Notes under the pieces: generated by a model
The model's input: the letters and a program-made list of their open reading frames with translations, nothing else
Database searches by the model: none
Told to the model about the DNA's origin: nothing
Origin: Halothiobacillus sp.
GTDB taxonomy: Bacteria; Pseudomonadota; Gammaproteobacteria; Halothiobacillales; Halothiobacillaceae
Reading direction: 5' to 3'
NCBI GenBank assembly: GCA_024636015.1
Contig: JAGXHU010000077.1
Coordinates: forward strand, 1 to 64,000
DNA length: 64,000 nt
Position numbers and translations under genes: made by a program
Part shown: piece by piece, positions 9,655-19,241 of the stretch
How the letters are laid out: each line of letters begins with the position of its first letter
Position numbering within the stretch: the stretch's first letter is position 1

Positions 9655-10857
9655 ATGAATATTCCTAGCCATTCCAATCCCATTACCGCAACAGCTCTGA
9701 TCGCCACCCTAGTCGGCTCCTTCAACAATGCAAACGCGGCTGAAGTACCCGCCTCGATGCCCGCTCCGGTAGCCATGCTAGCCGCACCACCGACCGCGGC
9801 CAGCTACCCGCCGCCACTGGATGAGTCTCAGATTTTTTCCGTGTACGGCCACTGGGATTCAGAACTGATCAGCAATCTAAAAGGGGGAATCCGGACCGGC
9901 AGTGCGTTCGATAGCGTGGCGGTCGGTGGGGTCACGCTGCGCGGGGACAATCTTGGTTTGCCCGACACCTTGCTCAACGTGTCCGTCATGGGCATTCGCA
10001 CGGGACATGCGAATGCCAACTTGGTCGGAGACCGTCTCGGCACCAGCAATATCGAAGGTAGCCGTGACCGATTCTTGCTGGATACCGCGTTTTGGCAGCA
10101 GAATTGGCTCACTCGCCCCGGATTTCGATTCAATACGCGCCTAGGGATGTTCGATCTCAATTCCGAATTCACCAGCACCGGTAGTGCCGCGCAATTACTG
10201 AATGGATCATTTGGCCCAGATCCCTCCATGACGGGCAACTTTACAGCCTCTACATTCCCGCTGAATGGCACGGGGCTGGTGGCGACTCTGGACAATGGCA
10301 CCGGAAAAAATGAACCGACAGGATTTGCACCACTGACCGTCAAGATCGGGCTGCTTCAAGGGGAAAGCAACCAGCAAACCCAACCGTTCAACCAAGGAAC
10401 CCTAAATATTGTCGAGGGACAATGGCGCCCTGAAAGCGGCACCACACTAAAACTGGGGCTCTGGCGCAAACGAGGATATGGATCGCAAAATCTGCAAGGG
10501 GCCTACCTCAGCGGCGAACACACGATTTTCAGCCAGAATGAGACAGCGCTGGGCGGATTTATCCGTGCCAGCACCGTACATAGCGATACAGCGAATAACC
10601 TCGTTATCAATCGTTACCTCGGCGCTGGCATCAACTGGCAGGCCCCCTTCGCCGGCCGACCGGACGATTTCCTGACTCTTGGCATCGGAGAGGCACGCTT
10701 CCACCAGGATCAACGTCACGAGCGTCTGGTCGAACTCGCCTATATCTTCCAGATCAATCACCGGGTATTCCTGCAGCCCGACCTGCAATACATTAATCGC
10801 CCGTCCGGCACGCTGCCAACCGCCTGGGTCGCCACCCTGCGACTCCACATCGAATAA
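9655..10857 (+). CDS. OprB-type carbohydrate-selective porin (short form)
   Basis: 400 residues from ATG 9655; an in-frame TTG at 9649 is less likely. The N-terminus is a signal-peptide-like hydrophobic stretch ending in NANAA. Family features of OprB porins are seen: VYGHWDSELISNLKGGIRTG, LLNVSVMGIRTGHANANLVGD followed by SNIEG, and a C-terminal ELAYIFQINHRVFLQPDLQYI strand. It should form an outer-membrane beta-barrel passing sugars or other small solutes. The terminal residue is Glu rather than the usual aromatic. No sugar transporter is adjacent, so the substrate is not inferable. A Fur-like element covers the region just before the start, suggesting iron-linked control. Confidence 0.75.
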   Translation: MNIPSHSNPITATALIATLVGSFNNANAAEVPASMPAPVAMLAAPPTAASYPPPLDESQIFSVYGHWDSELISNLKGGIRTGSAFDSVAVGGVTLRGDNLGLPDTLLNVSVMGIRTGHANANLVGDRLGTSNIEGSRDRFLLDTAFWQQNWLTRPGFRFNTRLGMFDLNSEFTSTGSAAQLLNGSFGPDPSMTGNFTASTFPLNGTGLVATLDNGTGKNEPTGFAPLTVKIGLLQGESNQQTQPFNQGTLNIVEGQWRPESGTTLKLGLWRKRGYGSQNLQGAYLSGEHTIFSQNETALGGFIRASTVHSDTANNLVINRYLGAGINWQAPFAGRPDDFLTLGIGEARFHQDQRHERLVELAYIFQINHRVFLQPDLQYINRPSGTLPTAWVATLRLHIE

Positions 10858-10874
10858 CCAATGAAATTCATTGG
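10858..10874. promoter_or_regulatory. perfect 8+1+8 inverted repeat between the two OprB-type porins
   Basis: CCAATGAA, A, TTCATTGG begins at the base after the first porin's stop. Its core AATGAAATTCATT differs at one position from the Fur-like core at 9629-9641. It lies 160 bases before the second porin start. It has no T-tract, so it is a poor terminator and a better protein-binding-site candidate. Confidence 0.4.
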
Positions 10875-11033
10875 CTTGCTTGGATAAAACGAGAGGGAAC
10901 ACCCCCTAATCTGGCCCACCCGCTACCCGACATCCACGATCTGAAAATACCCGCTTGCAAAGGGAAATAGGAATGCCCATCATCCGCGCAGCCCGTTAGC
11001 CCAACACGGCTTTCCTTACCCTGAGCAGTCGCG

Positions 11034-12422
11034 ATGATCGATAAAAATTCTTTACTCAAAACCGATTTTCGCCTGCCCAACCTGGTCAAAATAATCGTCA
11101 TCATGATGGGGGTGATTGTCTTCAATCCGTTGGCGACCGCTGCCGATATTGCCCGCGCCCCATTGGACTCTGTCGATGTGGCGTGGGCACAGGCCAAAGC
11201 CCAGAGCACGTTGATCTGGCAAGACAAACCCGCCTTCGCTGCCGCCTATTCCGGCGCCAATAGCCTGTCCCCCTATGCGGAACAGGGTTATTCATTATCA
11301 GGAACAGCCTATCTGGGCGCCCGCGTGTTGCGGCATACCGAGATCTATTTGAACCCGGAGACCATTTCAACACGGGCTCTGTCCAACGGTTTGGGTCTGG
11401 GTGGGCTCACCAATGGTGAAAACCAGAAGGGGAGCTTTGAGCAACCACAGTTCTATCTGGCGAGGGCCTTTATTCGCCAGACCTGGAACCTTGGCGGTGA
11501 AACGACCCACATTGACGCGGATCAAAACCAGCTCGCCGACGTCGTCGACAAACGACGAATTGTCTTAACAGCAGGCAAGTATGCAGTTACCGACATTTTC
11601 GACACCAACACCCTGGCAGACGACCCCCGCACGCAATTCATGAACTGGTCATTTATTGCCGACGGGGCCTATGACTTTGCCTCCGAGGCAAAGGGTTACT
11701 CCGTAGGTGCGGCCCTTGAGTTCTATATGGATGATTGGGTAGTCCGTATGGGGCGTTTTGAACAACCCGCAGAATCCAATGGTGCCACGTTGGATCCCCG
11801 TGTTTTTCGGCACTATGGCGACCAACTGGAAATCGAGCACAACCACATGATTTTCGGCCAGACAGGATCAATCAAAATCCTGGCCTTCCACAATCGATCA
11901 AACATGGGGAGCTTCCAGGACGCCCTAAACCTCTGGCGAACCCAAGGTGAAGTCGGTGTACCGAGCGTTGCCGCCGTGCGGCGGAATCAAACCAAAACCG
12001 GATATGCACTCAACATGACTCAGAACCTGACGCCGATTACCGGCGTGTTCTTCCGGCTAAGCAAGAATGATGGGGCACAGGAAACCTACGCTTTCGCCAA
12101 AATTGAGCAACAGCTATCAGCCGGCATAGTGGCCCATGGTACAAACTGGGGCCGCCCCAATGACACCGTTGGTTTGGCCTATGCCAGCAACGGTCTGTCG
12201 AAAACACATCAAGCATATTTGAAGGCGGGCGGATTGGGTGCATTTCTGGGGGATGGCACCTTGAGCTACGCCCATGAAAATGTCTTTGAAACCTACTACA
12301 GCCGGCTCCTCACACGTATCGCCACTGTCTCGATGGATTATCAACGCATTTTCCACCCCGGCTACAATGCCGATCGCGGCCCGGTCAATGTGTTCAGCAC
12401 GCGCCTGCATGTTGCGTTTTAA
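11034..12422 (+). CDS. OprB-family carbohydrate porin (long form)
   Basis: 462 residues starting ATG 11034, with an N-terminal hydrophobic signal ending near NPLATAAD. The sequence follows the OprB family closely: FAAAYSGANSLSP, ARVLRHTEIYLNPE, FYLARAFIRQTWNLGG, RIVLTAGKYAVTDIFDTNTLADDPRTQFMNW (in pieces) and a C-terminal RGPVNVFSTRLHVAF ending in the phenylalanine expected for outer-membrane insertion. Predicted role is outer-membrane diffusion of sugars or related solutes. It is a different subfamily from the neighbouring 400-residue porin, so this is not a recent tandem duplication. It converges on the sensor kinase gene with 47 bases between stops. Confidence 0.82.
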   Translation: MIDKNSLLKTDFRLPNLVKIIVIMMGVIVFNPLATAADIARAPLDSVDVAWAQAKAQSTLIWQDKPAFAAAYSGANSLSPYAEQGYSLSGTAYLGARVLRHTEIYLNPETISTRALSNGLGLGGLTNGENQKGSFEQPQFYLARAFIRQTWNLGGETTHIDADQNQLADVVDKRRIVLTAGKYAVTDIFDTNTLADDPRTQFMNWSFIADGAYDFASEAKGYSVGAALEFYMDDWVVRMGRFEQPAESNGATLDPRVFRHYGDQLEIEHNHMIFGQTGSIKILAFHNRSNMGSFQDALNLWRTQGEVGVPSVAAVRRNQTKTGYALNMTQNLTPITGVFFRLSKNDGAQETYAFAKIEQQLSAGIVAHGTNWGRPNDTVGLAYASNGLSKTHQAYLKAGGLGAFLGDGTLSYAHENVFETYYSRLLTRIATVSMDYQRIFHPGYNADRGPVNVFSTRLHVAF

Positions 12423-12469
12423 GGCCATAAGGATATGCCAATCAACGACGTCATAACCGGGGCGTAGTT

Positions 12470-13876
12470 TTATACGTGATGAACAGACGCGTCCGGTGAC
12501 TCCGCGCAGGGAAAGGACAGGATAAACACGACACCCCGCCCGCTCGGGGCATCCTCTATTCTCAGCTGGCCCCGGTGCAGCCGGACAATATCACTGACGA
12601 TGGCGAGGCCAAGCCCGCTCCCCTCGCCACTGGAGATCGCCCCCCGATAAAATCGTTGACAGACCCGGGCTCGCTCCTCGAACGGAATACCCGGGCCATT
12701 GTCCTCAACGCTAAGCACGCACTCCGATCCTGAGTGCTGACTCCGCACAGTGACGACACACCCGGGGCCAGCATAGAGAAAGGCATTATGAATCACGTTC
12801 GCCAACCCCTCGATCAGCAGGAACTGCTGACCAACGATCGGGGCAGACTGCAACTCGAACCCCAAATCTATCCCCACAGACAAGGCGCGCGGCGACCATT
12901 CCTCCAAAGTCCGAATAGCCACATCCCTAAGATCAACGGGCAACCAGCGCATTGCGGAATTCATGTTGTTTTCCACACGCGCTAGACTCAGCAACTGAGC
13001 AGCCAAATGGGTAATCCGGTTTGCGGAACGATTGATATTTTCGAATTTTTCCCTCAATGCCGGTGGCGAGGGCTCGAGCAAAAGCAGCTCAACCTCCATC
13101 TGCAATGAGGTCAATGGGGTGCGAATCTGGTGCGCCACATCAGCAATGAAATTCTTCTGTGTTTGATGCGCCACGTGCAACCGCTCGAGCAAGAGATTCC
13201 AGGAATGAATCATCGGCTGCAATTCACTGGGGACTTTTTTATCATCCAGCACAGAGAGGCGCTCGGGGGATTGTCGGGCCATGTCCTCACTTAGTTCACT
13301 GATTTTCCTCAGGCCGGATTGAACGGCCAGAATCATGACCACCATCGTCATCACGCCAAAAAACAAGGAAAACGCCGCCGTGGCAAACAGAGCCTCATCC
13401 TTGATTCGATGTCGCTTGACCCAGGTCTCCCCAATCCGCACCTGGCAAATCCCTGGTCCGCAGGTTATGCCATAAATCAGCATGCGCAGCCAATGACCAT
13501 CCACCTGATGATCCAAATACCGCCATTCTCCAGCAGCGAGTTGAACACGCGGATCCAACAGACTGGGGTCCCCACCCAACACGCGCCCTTCGGGGTCAGT
13601 CACCAGGAAAAACTCCCGATCACTTTGATCGGTCAGCAATAAGCTCTTGGCCTGCGGATTGATAGAAAACTCGACATGATTACCCTTTGCATGGATAAAG
13701 CCAGATACAGCAATCGCGTCATCGCCCAGTTGACGATCAATTTCCAGCTTTGCCGGGGTGACAATCAGCCAGTATTGAATCATGGCAATGGCGGGCATGA
13801 TCAGTAATAACGGGACGATCAATCCCAGCAGCAGACGGCGCTGCAAACTCGCGGTTCTCAGGATTTTTTGAATCAT
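12470..13876 (-). CDS. sensor histidine kinase of the efflux-linked two-component system
   Basis: 468 residues, two membrane helices (about 15-37 and 168-190) around a periplasmic domain of roughly 130 residues. The phospho-accepting box FIADVAHQIRTPLTSLQ is followed by an HATPase domain with NVIHNAFLYAG (N box), VEDNGPGIP (G1) and GSGLGLAIV (G2). The overall pattern is TctE/QseC-like. The periplasmic domain contains CGPGIC, two cysteines that could form a disulfide or bind a metal ion. It overlaps the regulator gene by 4 bases (ATGA). Being at the end of the RND operon, it probably senses what the pump removes; heavy metals are the simplest guess. Confidence 0.9.
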   Translation of the reverse strand: MIQKILRTASLQRRLLLGLIVPLLLIMPAIAMIQYWLIVTPAKLEIDRQLGDDAIAVSGFIHAKGNHVEFSINPQAKSLLLTDQSDREFFLVTDPEGRVLGGDPSLLDPRVQLAAGEWRYLDHQVDGHWLRMLIYGITCGPGICQVRIGETWVKRHRIKDEALFATAAFSLFFGVMTMVVMILAVQSGLRKISELSEDMARQSPERLSVLDDKKVPSELQPMIHSWNLLLERLHVAHQTQKNFIADVAHQIRTPLTSLQMEVELLLLEPSPPALREKFENINRSANRITHLAAQLLSLARVENNMNSAMRWLPVDLRDVAIRTLEEWSPRALSVGIDLGFELQSAPIVGQQFLLIEGLANVIHNAFLYAGPGCVVTVRSQHSGSECVLSVEDNGPGIPFEERARVCQRFYRGAISSGEGSGLGLAIVSDIVRLHRGQLRIEDAPSGRGVVFILSFPCAESPDASVHHV

Positions 13877-14574
13877 GGGTACCCAGCGTCGGAGGAACCT
13901 GTCTGTTCAACCGGTGCTTCCAGCAAATAGCCGAAACCACGCACCGTTTGAATCTTCACCTCCGCATCCGCAAGCTTGGTGCGCAGTCGAGAGACATACA
14001 CCTCCGCCGTATTGCTGCCCGGGGATTTGTCCCAGTTGAATATCGCCGACAAAATCTGCTCTTTGCTCACCACGCGTCCCATGTTTTTGAGCAAATAATG
14101 CAAAACAGCCCATTCCCGCGGGAGCAATTCGACAGACTTCTGATTGATGAAAAGACGTTTGGCCGCCAGGTCCATCCGCAAATTACCCAATGTGATATCG
14201 TCTGTGACAAATGCATGCACCCGCCGCATAACGGCTTGAATTCGCGCCAATAGTTCCGCCAAGGCGAACGGCTTGATCAAATAATCGTCTGCGCCGCATT
14301 GCAAGCCCTGTACACGTTCATCAACTGCATCCCTGGCCGTTAGAAGCAACACCGGCGTCTTGATGCCTGCAACACGTAGCCGGCGTAACGCCGTCAGACC
14401 ATCTACACCGGGCAGGCCGACATCCAGCAGAATCAGATCAAATTGTCCCGACTGAACGAGATGGTTGAGGTTATTTGCCTCCCGGACCCAGTCAACAGCC
14501 CAGCTTTGCGTACACAATGCGCGCAGGGTCACCTCACCCAGCGTTGCATCATCCTCGACAAACAATATCCGCAT
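13873..14574 (-). CDS. OmpR-family response regulator of the efflux operon
   Basis: 233 residues: receiver domain with ED at positions 8-9, phospho-acceptor aspartate in LILLDVGLPGVDG, switch threonine in LLLTARD and lysine in IKPF; then a winged-helix domain ending VYVSRLRTKLADAEVKIQTVRGFGYLL (in pieces). It is the DNA-binding partner of the kinase encoded directly downstream. It sits 29 bases after the outer-membrane factor gene, so it is probably cotranscribed with the pump. The TGACAG/CTGTCA cluster upstream of the operon is its likely target. Confidence 0.92.
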   Translation of the reverse strand: MRILFVEDDATLGEVTLRALCTQSWAVDWVREANNLNHLVQSGQFDLILLDVGLPGVDGLTALRRLRVAGIKTPVLLLTARDAVDERVQGLQCGADDYLIKPFALAELLARIQAVMRRVHAFVTDDITLGNLRMDLAAKRLFINQKSVELLPREWAVLHYLLKNMGRVVSKEQILSAIFNWDKSPGSNTAEVYVSRLRTKLADAEVKIQTVRGFGYLLEAPVEQTGSSDAGYP

Positions 14575-14603
14575 ACGTCATCCCTATCTTGATCGATCCG
14601 TTT

Positions 14604-16079
14604 TCACGTAGCGGTGTGCGCTCTATCCCGCCATCCGCCACCCAGCGCCTGAAATAATGCGGCTGAATCGGCGAAGCGATTGGCCTTCACTTGAATCAGG
14701 CCAAGCAAGGATTGTCGATAGACCTGCTCGACCGCCAGCACATCATAAGGACTGATATCGCCAAGGACGACCTGACGCCGAGCGCTGTCCAAACTGATTT
14801 TGGCCGTTTGCACAATATGATCCTGAGACGTCACCGCCTGAGCATCATAGTCCAGCGCATGCAGGGTATCCGCCACATTGGCAAATGCATTCAACACCGC
14901 GGCACGATATTGAGCCTTGCTTTGCGCAAACCCGGCTTCAGCGGCGCGCTGCCGATGCAGCAAGGCACCGCCATCAAACACCGGCTGAACAACCCCACCC
15001 GCCAGTGCCCAAAATGTACTCGCGCTATTGAACAGATTACCCAGCACCGAACTCATCTGTCCGGCGTCGGCGGTAATCATCAACTGCGGCAAACGACTGG
15101 CGACGGCCACGCCCACCTGTGCACTCGCAACATGAAGCATCGCTTCGGCGGCAAGTATGTCCGGCCGCTGGCGAACCAATACCGACGGCAGCGATAGCGG
15201 AAGATCCTGTGGCAGGGATAAATCGGTCAATGAAGTGGGCAGTACGATTTTCTTGTTTGGGAAGTCGCCCAGCAGCGCATTGATCTGATCGTTCTGCTGC
15301 TGCAGTTGTTTTTGCGCCCCGACCAATGCCAATCGGGTTTGTTCGACGATCGTCTGCTGATTGATGGCCGTCAGTTCGGGCAACGAACCGAGTTTGACTT
15401 GTCGGTTCATCAAGTCGAGTTGCTGCTGATCAAGCTGCAGTAATGCTCGGGTCTCTCGAATCTGGTCCTGTAACGCGGCGCTTTGCACGACCGCAGTCAC
15501 CAGCGTGGTCACCAAGGTGATCCGCGCCGCCTGGAACAAATCACGCTGAACTTCCTCCTCGGCCTGTTGAGATTCGTACTGCCGCCGGTTCAGGCCAAAC
15601 ACATCCAGGGAATACCCCACCGCAACCCCAGCAGTATGCAGATTGAACAGGGTACTGCCCGAATTCAGCGTGGATGAGATGCCATTCGCTACCCTTTGTC
15701 GTGACGGAGAAAATGCCAGCTGCGCCGTCGGTAGAAACGCAGCCTGCGCCACTCGAGTATTTTCCTGAGCCTGCTTGAGTGCCGACTGCATCGATTGCAG
15801 ATCAGGATTGGCGCTTAATGCTTCGGCAACGAGATCATTCAGTTTTTGCGAATGGAACAATTGCCACCAGTCGTCCGGCACCGCCGCCCCCTTATTCAGC
15901 TTCTGACTCGATGCCGCACCGGCATCGAGTACCGGAACGCTACCCGCCGTGTAACCCGCCGCAGAGGACAAGATGGGCCGATGAAAATTGGGACCCACGG
16001 TACACCCCGTCAGCAAAGACAGACAAGTAATCAACACACTGGCCAATCGGCGAGAGGAATGGAAAAACGCAAAGCTCAT
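14604..16079 (-). CDS. NodT-type outer-membrane efflux lipoprotein
   Basis: 491 residues with a signal peptide and lipobox LLTGC, then VGPNFHRP, the hallmark opening of NodT/OprM-type outer-membrane factors. Two outer-membrane efflux repeats follow, with alternating coiled-coil and barrel segments (for example AVLNAFANVADTLHALDYDAQA). It would form the trimeric exit duct of the tripartite pump encoded immediately upstream; the gap to the RND gene is 9 bases. Substrate is set by the inner-membrane component. Confidence 0.9.
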   Translation of the reverse strand: MSFAFFHSSRRLASVLITCLSLLTGCTVGPNFHRPILSSAAGYTAGSVPVLDAGAASSQKLNKGAAVPDDWWQLFHSQKLNDLVAEALSANPDLQSMQSALKQAQENTRVAQAAFLPTAQLAFSPSRQRVANGISSTLNSGSTLFNLHTAGVAVGYSLDVFGLNRRQYESQQAEEEVQRDLFQAARITLVTTLVTAVVQSAALQDQIRETRALLQLDQQQLDLMNRQVKLGSLPELTAINQQTIVEQTRLALVGAQKQLQQQNDQINALLGDFPNKKIVLPTSLTDLSLPQDLPLSLPSVLVRQRPDILAAEAMLHVASAQVGVAVASRLPQLMITADAGQMSSVLGNLFNSASTFWALAGGVVQPVFDGGALLHRQRAAEAGFAQSKAQYRAAVLNAFANVADTLHALDYDAQAVTSQDHIVQTAKISLDSARRQVVLGDISPYDVLAVEQVYRQSLLGLIQVKANRFADSAALFQALGGGWRDRAHTAT

Positions 16080-16088
16080 AACATCTCC

Positions 16089-19000
16089 TCACACGGCCTG
16101 TTGAACTGTTTTTCGCCGCGAAAACAACACGATGAGCACAGGCAAAACGGTCAGGATCAGAATGGGCGCCAACAACATCCCACCCACGACAACCAGGGCC
16201 AGCGGTTTTTGCACCTGCGAGCCGATGCCCGTTGCAAATGCAGCAGGCACCAGACCGACAGAGGCGACGATACACGTCATCATGACGGGTCTGAATTGCA
16301 CCACGCAGGTTTTGCGAATGGCCTCAAGACGCTCTATACCGCTATCAAGCTGATTATTGAAATACGACAACATCAGAATCCCATCCATTGCGGAAATTCC
16401 GAACAAAGCCACAAAGCCGATTGCCGCCGAGATACTGAACGGCGTGCCGGTCAGGTACAGCGCAAAAATCCCTCCCAACATGGCCATGGGAATCACGCTC
16501 ACCGCCAGTAAAACATCGACAAAAGACCGAAAATTCATAAACAGCAACAATCCGATCAGGGCGATGGACAAGGGCACCACAATGGCAAGCCGGGAAATCG
16601 CATCCTGGAAGTTTTGAAATTGGCCGACCCACTCCATCCGATAGCCCTGGGGCAGATGAATCTGCTGGGCGAGCTTGGTTTGCGCATCAAGGACGGTCGT
16701 CCCCAAATCCCGGCCCCGTACACTGAATTTGATCGGAATATAGCGTTCCTGATTTTCCCGATAGATGAACGATGCCCCGGTTGTCAGCCGGATCGTGGCC
16801 ACGTCGGCCAGCGGCACCTCGATGATCCCGCCGTTACCACTGGGGTCAGGGGCGGGAATTCCGATCCGCTTGATGGCCGCCAGATTATCTCGATACTTGG
16901 GCGCCAACCGCACCATGATCGGGAAATGCTGATCATGACCGGGCTCGTACAAATCCCCTGCCGACTGACCGCCAATGGCCACCTGGATCGTCGTGTTGAT
17001 ATCCCCGGGCGCAAGTCCATAGCGCGCAGCCTTGGCCCGATCAATATCAATCCGCAAGGTGGGTTGCCCCAATGAGGTATAAACCCCCAAGTCCGCCATG
17101 CCGGGCACCGTGCTCAGCACCTGCTTGATCTGTTCGGCATACTGTTCCAGCACCGCCAGATCATTACCGAACAACTTGATCGAATTCTCCCCTTTGACCC
17201 CGGATGCCGCCTCCTCGACGTTATCTTCGATGTATTGGGAGAAATTGAAATCAACGCCCGGGAATTCCGCAGTCAAGGCCGCTGACATGTCACTGGTCAA
17301 CTTTTCCTTGTTGATCCCCTTGGGCCACTGGTCGAAGGGCTTGAGCGGCACAAAGAACTCCGCATTAAAGAAGCCGGTAGCATCCGTACCGTCATCGGGA
17401 CGGCCATGTTGAGACACCACATGTTCCACCTCGGGATAATGCTCGATCAAACGCCTCATCCGATTGACGTAGGGATCACTGGCCTCAAGGGAAATGGTTT
17501 GCGGCATGGTGGCGCGAATCCAGAGATTCCCTTCCTCCAGCTTCGGCAAAAACTCCAGCCCCAGCGTTCTGCCCAGCAAAACGGCCACAATCAGCAAAAT
17601 GAAGGTCAAAAGCAAAACAGGGCCCTTGAACGCCAATGCCCACCGGATCATGGGTTCATAGACGCGTCTCAACTTGCGAACCAGCCAGGTTTCGGTCTCC
17701 TCGATATGTGCAGGCAATAAAATGGAGCTCAGTGCGGGTGAAATGGTGAAGGTCGCAATCAACCCGCCGGCAATGGCATAGGCGTAGGTTGTCGCCATGG
17801 GCCCGAAAATATGGCCCACGATGCCCGTCATGGTAAACAGAGGCAAAAAGCCGGCGATAATGATCACCGCAGAAAACAAAATGGATTTGTTCACCTCAAT
17901 CGCCGCATTGGCGATCGTCGCAAACTTGCCGGTCAGCCCCACCGGCGTGTAAACCCGATGCAAAATCGATTCCTCAGCCACGCGATGGTGTCGGCTTTCC
18001 CCGAGGTTGCGCATGATGTTTTCCACCATGATGACGGAGGCATCAACGACCAGTCCGAAATCGATCGCCCCCATGGAGAGCAGATTTGCGGATTCCCCCC
18101 GAATAACCATCAACAGCACAGCAAACGCCAGTGCGAACGGAATCGTCATGGCGACGATAACGGCGCTGCGCAGATTACCCAGGAATACCCACTGCAATAC
18201 AAAGATCAGCAGCATCCCCGTGATCATGCTTTCCATGACCGTGTGCATCGTGATCTCAATCAGGGCTTTGCGGTCGTAGATCCGCTTGATTTCAACGCCC
18301 GGTGGCAGAATATGCTGCGCATTGATCTTCGCTACTTCCGCTTCAACACGCTCAATCGTCGGCATGCTCTCGCCACCCCGACGCATCAGCACAATCCCCT
18401 GAACGATATCGTCCTGATTATCCAGACCCGCAATCCCCAGGCGAGGCAGATTGCCCACCCCGACCGTAGCCACATCGCTCAACAACACCGGCACACCTTT
18501 GCTCGTGGTCAGCATGGTGTTGCGCAAATCATCCAGCGAACGCATCAAGCCGATACCGCGCACCACAACGGCCTGCTGGCCGATATTCAGCGTTTGCCCT
18601 CCCACGTTGATATTGCTGTTGCCGATTACCTGCAAAATTTGTGAAAGCGACAAGCCATACTTTTCCATTTTTTTGAGGTCAACATTCACCTCGTAGGATT
18701 TTGTCTTGCCGCCCCAGCCAGTGACGTCAACGACCCCGGGTACGGCCTTGAAGCGCCGCTCCAAAACCCAATCCTGCAGCGTTTTCAGTTTGCGGGATGA
18801 GTATCCGGGTGGCCCCGCCAACTGGTAGCGATAAATCTCCCCAATCGGGCTCGTAGGGGAAATACTTGGCTGCGCCCCATTGGGCAGAGGGGACAATTGC
18901 GATAACCGGTTAATCACCCATTGCTGGGCCTGCTCATGTGTAAAGTGATAGTTGAAACTGATCTTCACATCCGACAGACCGAACAGGGAAATGGAACGCA

Positions 19001-19241
19001 CGCTGGTGACATTCGGAATCCCCGCCATATCGGTTTCGATCGGGATCGTAATGTACCGCTCAATCTCCTCGGCAGACTGCCCGGTACTCTGCGTCACAAT
19101 TTCGACCATAGGCGGAACAGGGTCTGGATAAGCTTCGATATTAAGCACGCGGAAGGCAAAAACACCCGCCACCAACGTTGTTCCCAGCAGAACAAGCATC
19201 AACATGCGCTGCGTCAAAACAAACTTAATCAGGGCGTTCAT
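16089..19241 (-). CDS. HME-family RND efflux pump, inner-membrane subunit (CzcA-like)
   Basis: 1050 residues, standard for RND pumps: 12 membrane helices and two large periplasmic loops, driven by proton import. The fourth-helix signature AIDFGLVVDASVIMVEN keeps the Asp, Asp and Glu of the CzcA-like proton relay and differs from the CusA pattern, which lacks the first Asp. The second Asp is followed by Ala-Ser instead of Gly-Ala, so the metal class is uncertain; divalent metals (Zn, Co, Cd, Ni) are favoured over Cu/Ag. The start codon overlaps the fusion-protein stop by 4 bases. Confidence 0.9.
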   Translation of the reverse strand: MNALIKFVLTQRMLMLVLLGTTLVAGVFAFRVLNIEAYPDPVPPMVEIVTQSTGQSAEEIERYITIPIETDMAGIPNVTSVRSISLFGLSDVKISFNYHFTHEQAQQWVINRLSQLSPLPNGAQPSISPTSPIGEIYRYQLAGPPGYSSRKLKTLQDWVLERRFKAVPGVVDVTGWGGKTKSYEVNVDLKKMEKYGLSLSQILQVIGNSNINVGGQTLNIGQQAVVVRGIGLMRSLDDLRNTMLTTSKGVPVLLSDVATVGVGNLPRLGIAGLDNQDDIVQGIVLMRRGGESMPTIERVEAEVAKINAQHILPPGVEIKRIYDRKALIEITMHTVMESMITGMLLIFVLQWVFLGNLRSAVIVAMTIPFALAFAVLLMVIRGESANLLSMGAIDFGLVVDASVIMVENIMRNLGESRHHRVAEESILHRVYTPVGLTGKFATIANAAIEVNKSILFSAVIIIAGFLPLFTMTGIVGHIFGPMATTYAYAIAGGLIATFTISPALSSILLPAHIEETETWLVRKLRRVYEPMIRWALAFKGPVLLLTFILLIVAVLLGRTLGLEFLPKLEEGNLWIRATMPQTISLEASDPYVNRMRRLIEHYPEVEHVVSQHGRPDDGTDATGFFNAEFFVPLKPFDQWPKGINKEKLTSDMSAALTAEFPGVDFNFSQYIEDNVEEAASGVKGENSIKLFGNDLAVLEQYAEQIKQVLSTVPGMADLGVYTSLGQPTLRIDIDRAKAARYGLAPGDINTTIQVAIGGQSAGDLYEPGHDQHFPIMVRLAPKYRDNLAAIKRIGIPAPDPSGNGGIIEVPLADVATIRLTTGASFIYRENQERYIPIKFSVRGRDLGTTVLDAQTKLAQQIHLPQGYRMEWVGQFQNFQDAISRLAIVVPLSIALIGLLLFMNFRSFVDVLLAVSVIPMAMLGGIFALYLTGTPFSISAAIGFVALFGISAMDGILMLSYFNNQLDSGIERLEAIRKTCVVQFRPVMMTCIVASVGLVPAAFATGIGSQVQKPLALVVVGGMLLAPILILTVLPVLIVLFSRRKTVQQAV

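Noticed and set aside
10970-11002. GGAAT upstream of the second OprB-type porin as an ECF promoter
   Set aside because: No CGTC at 16-18 bases; nearest similar element is at the wrong spacing.
16614-18644. Several open frames on the + strand across the RND pump gene
   Set aside because: Shadows of the conserved pump; low-complexity His/Gln/Asn-rich translations.
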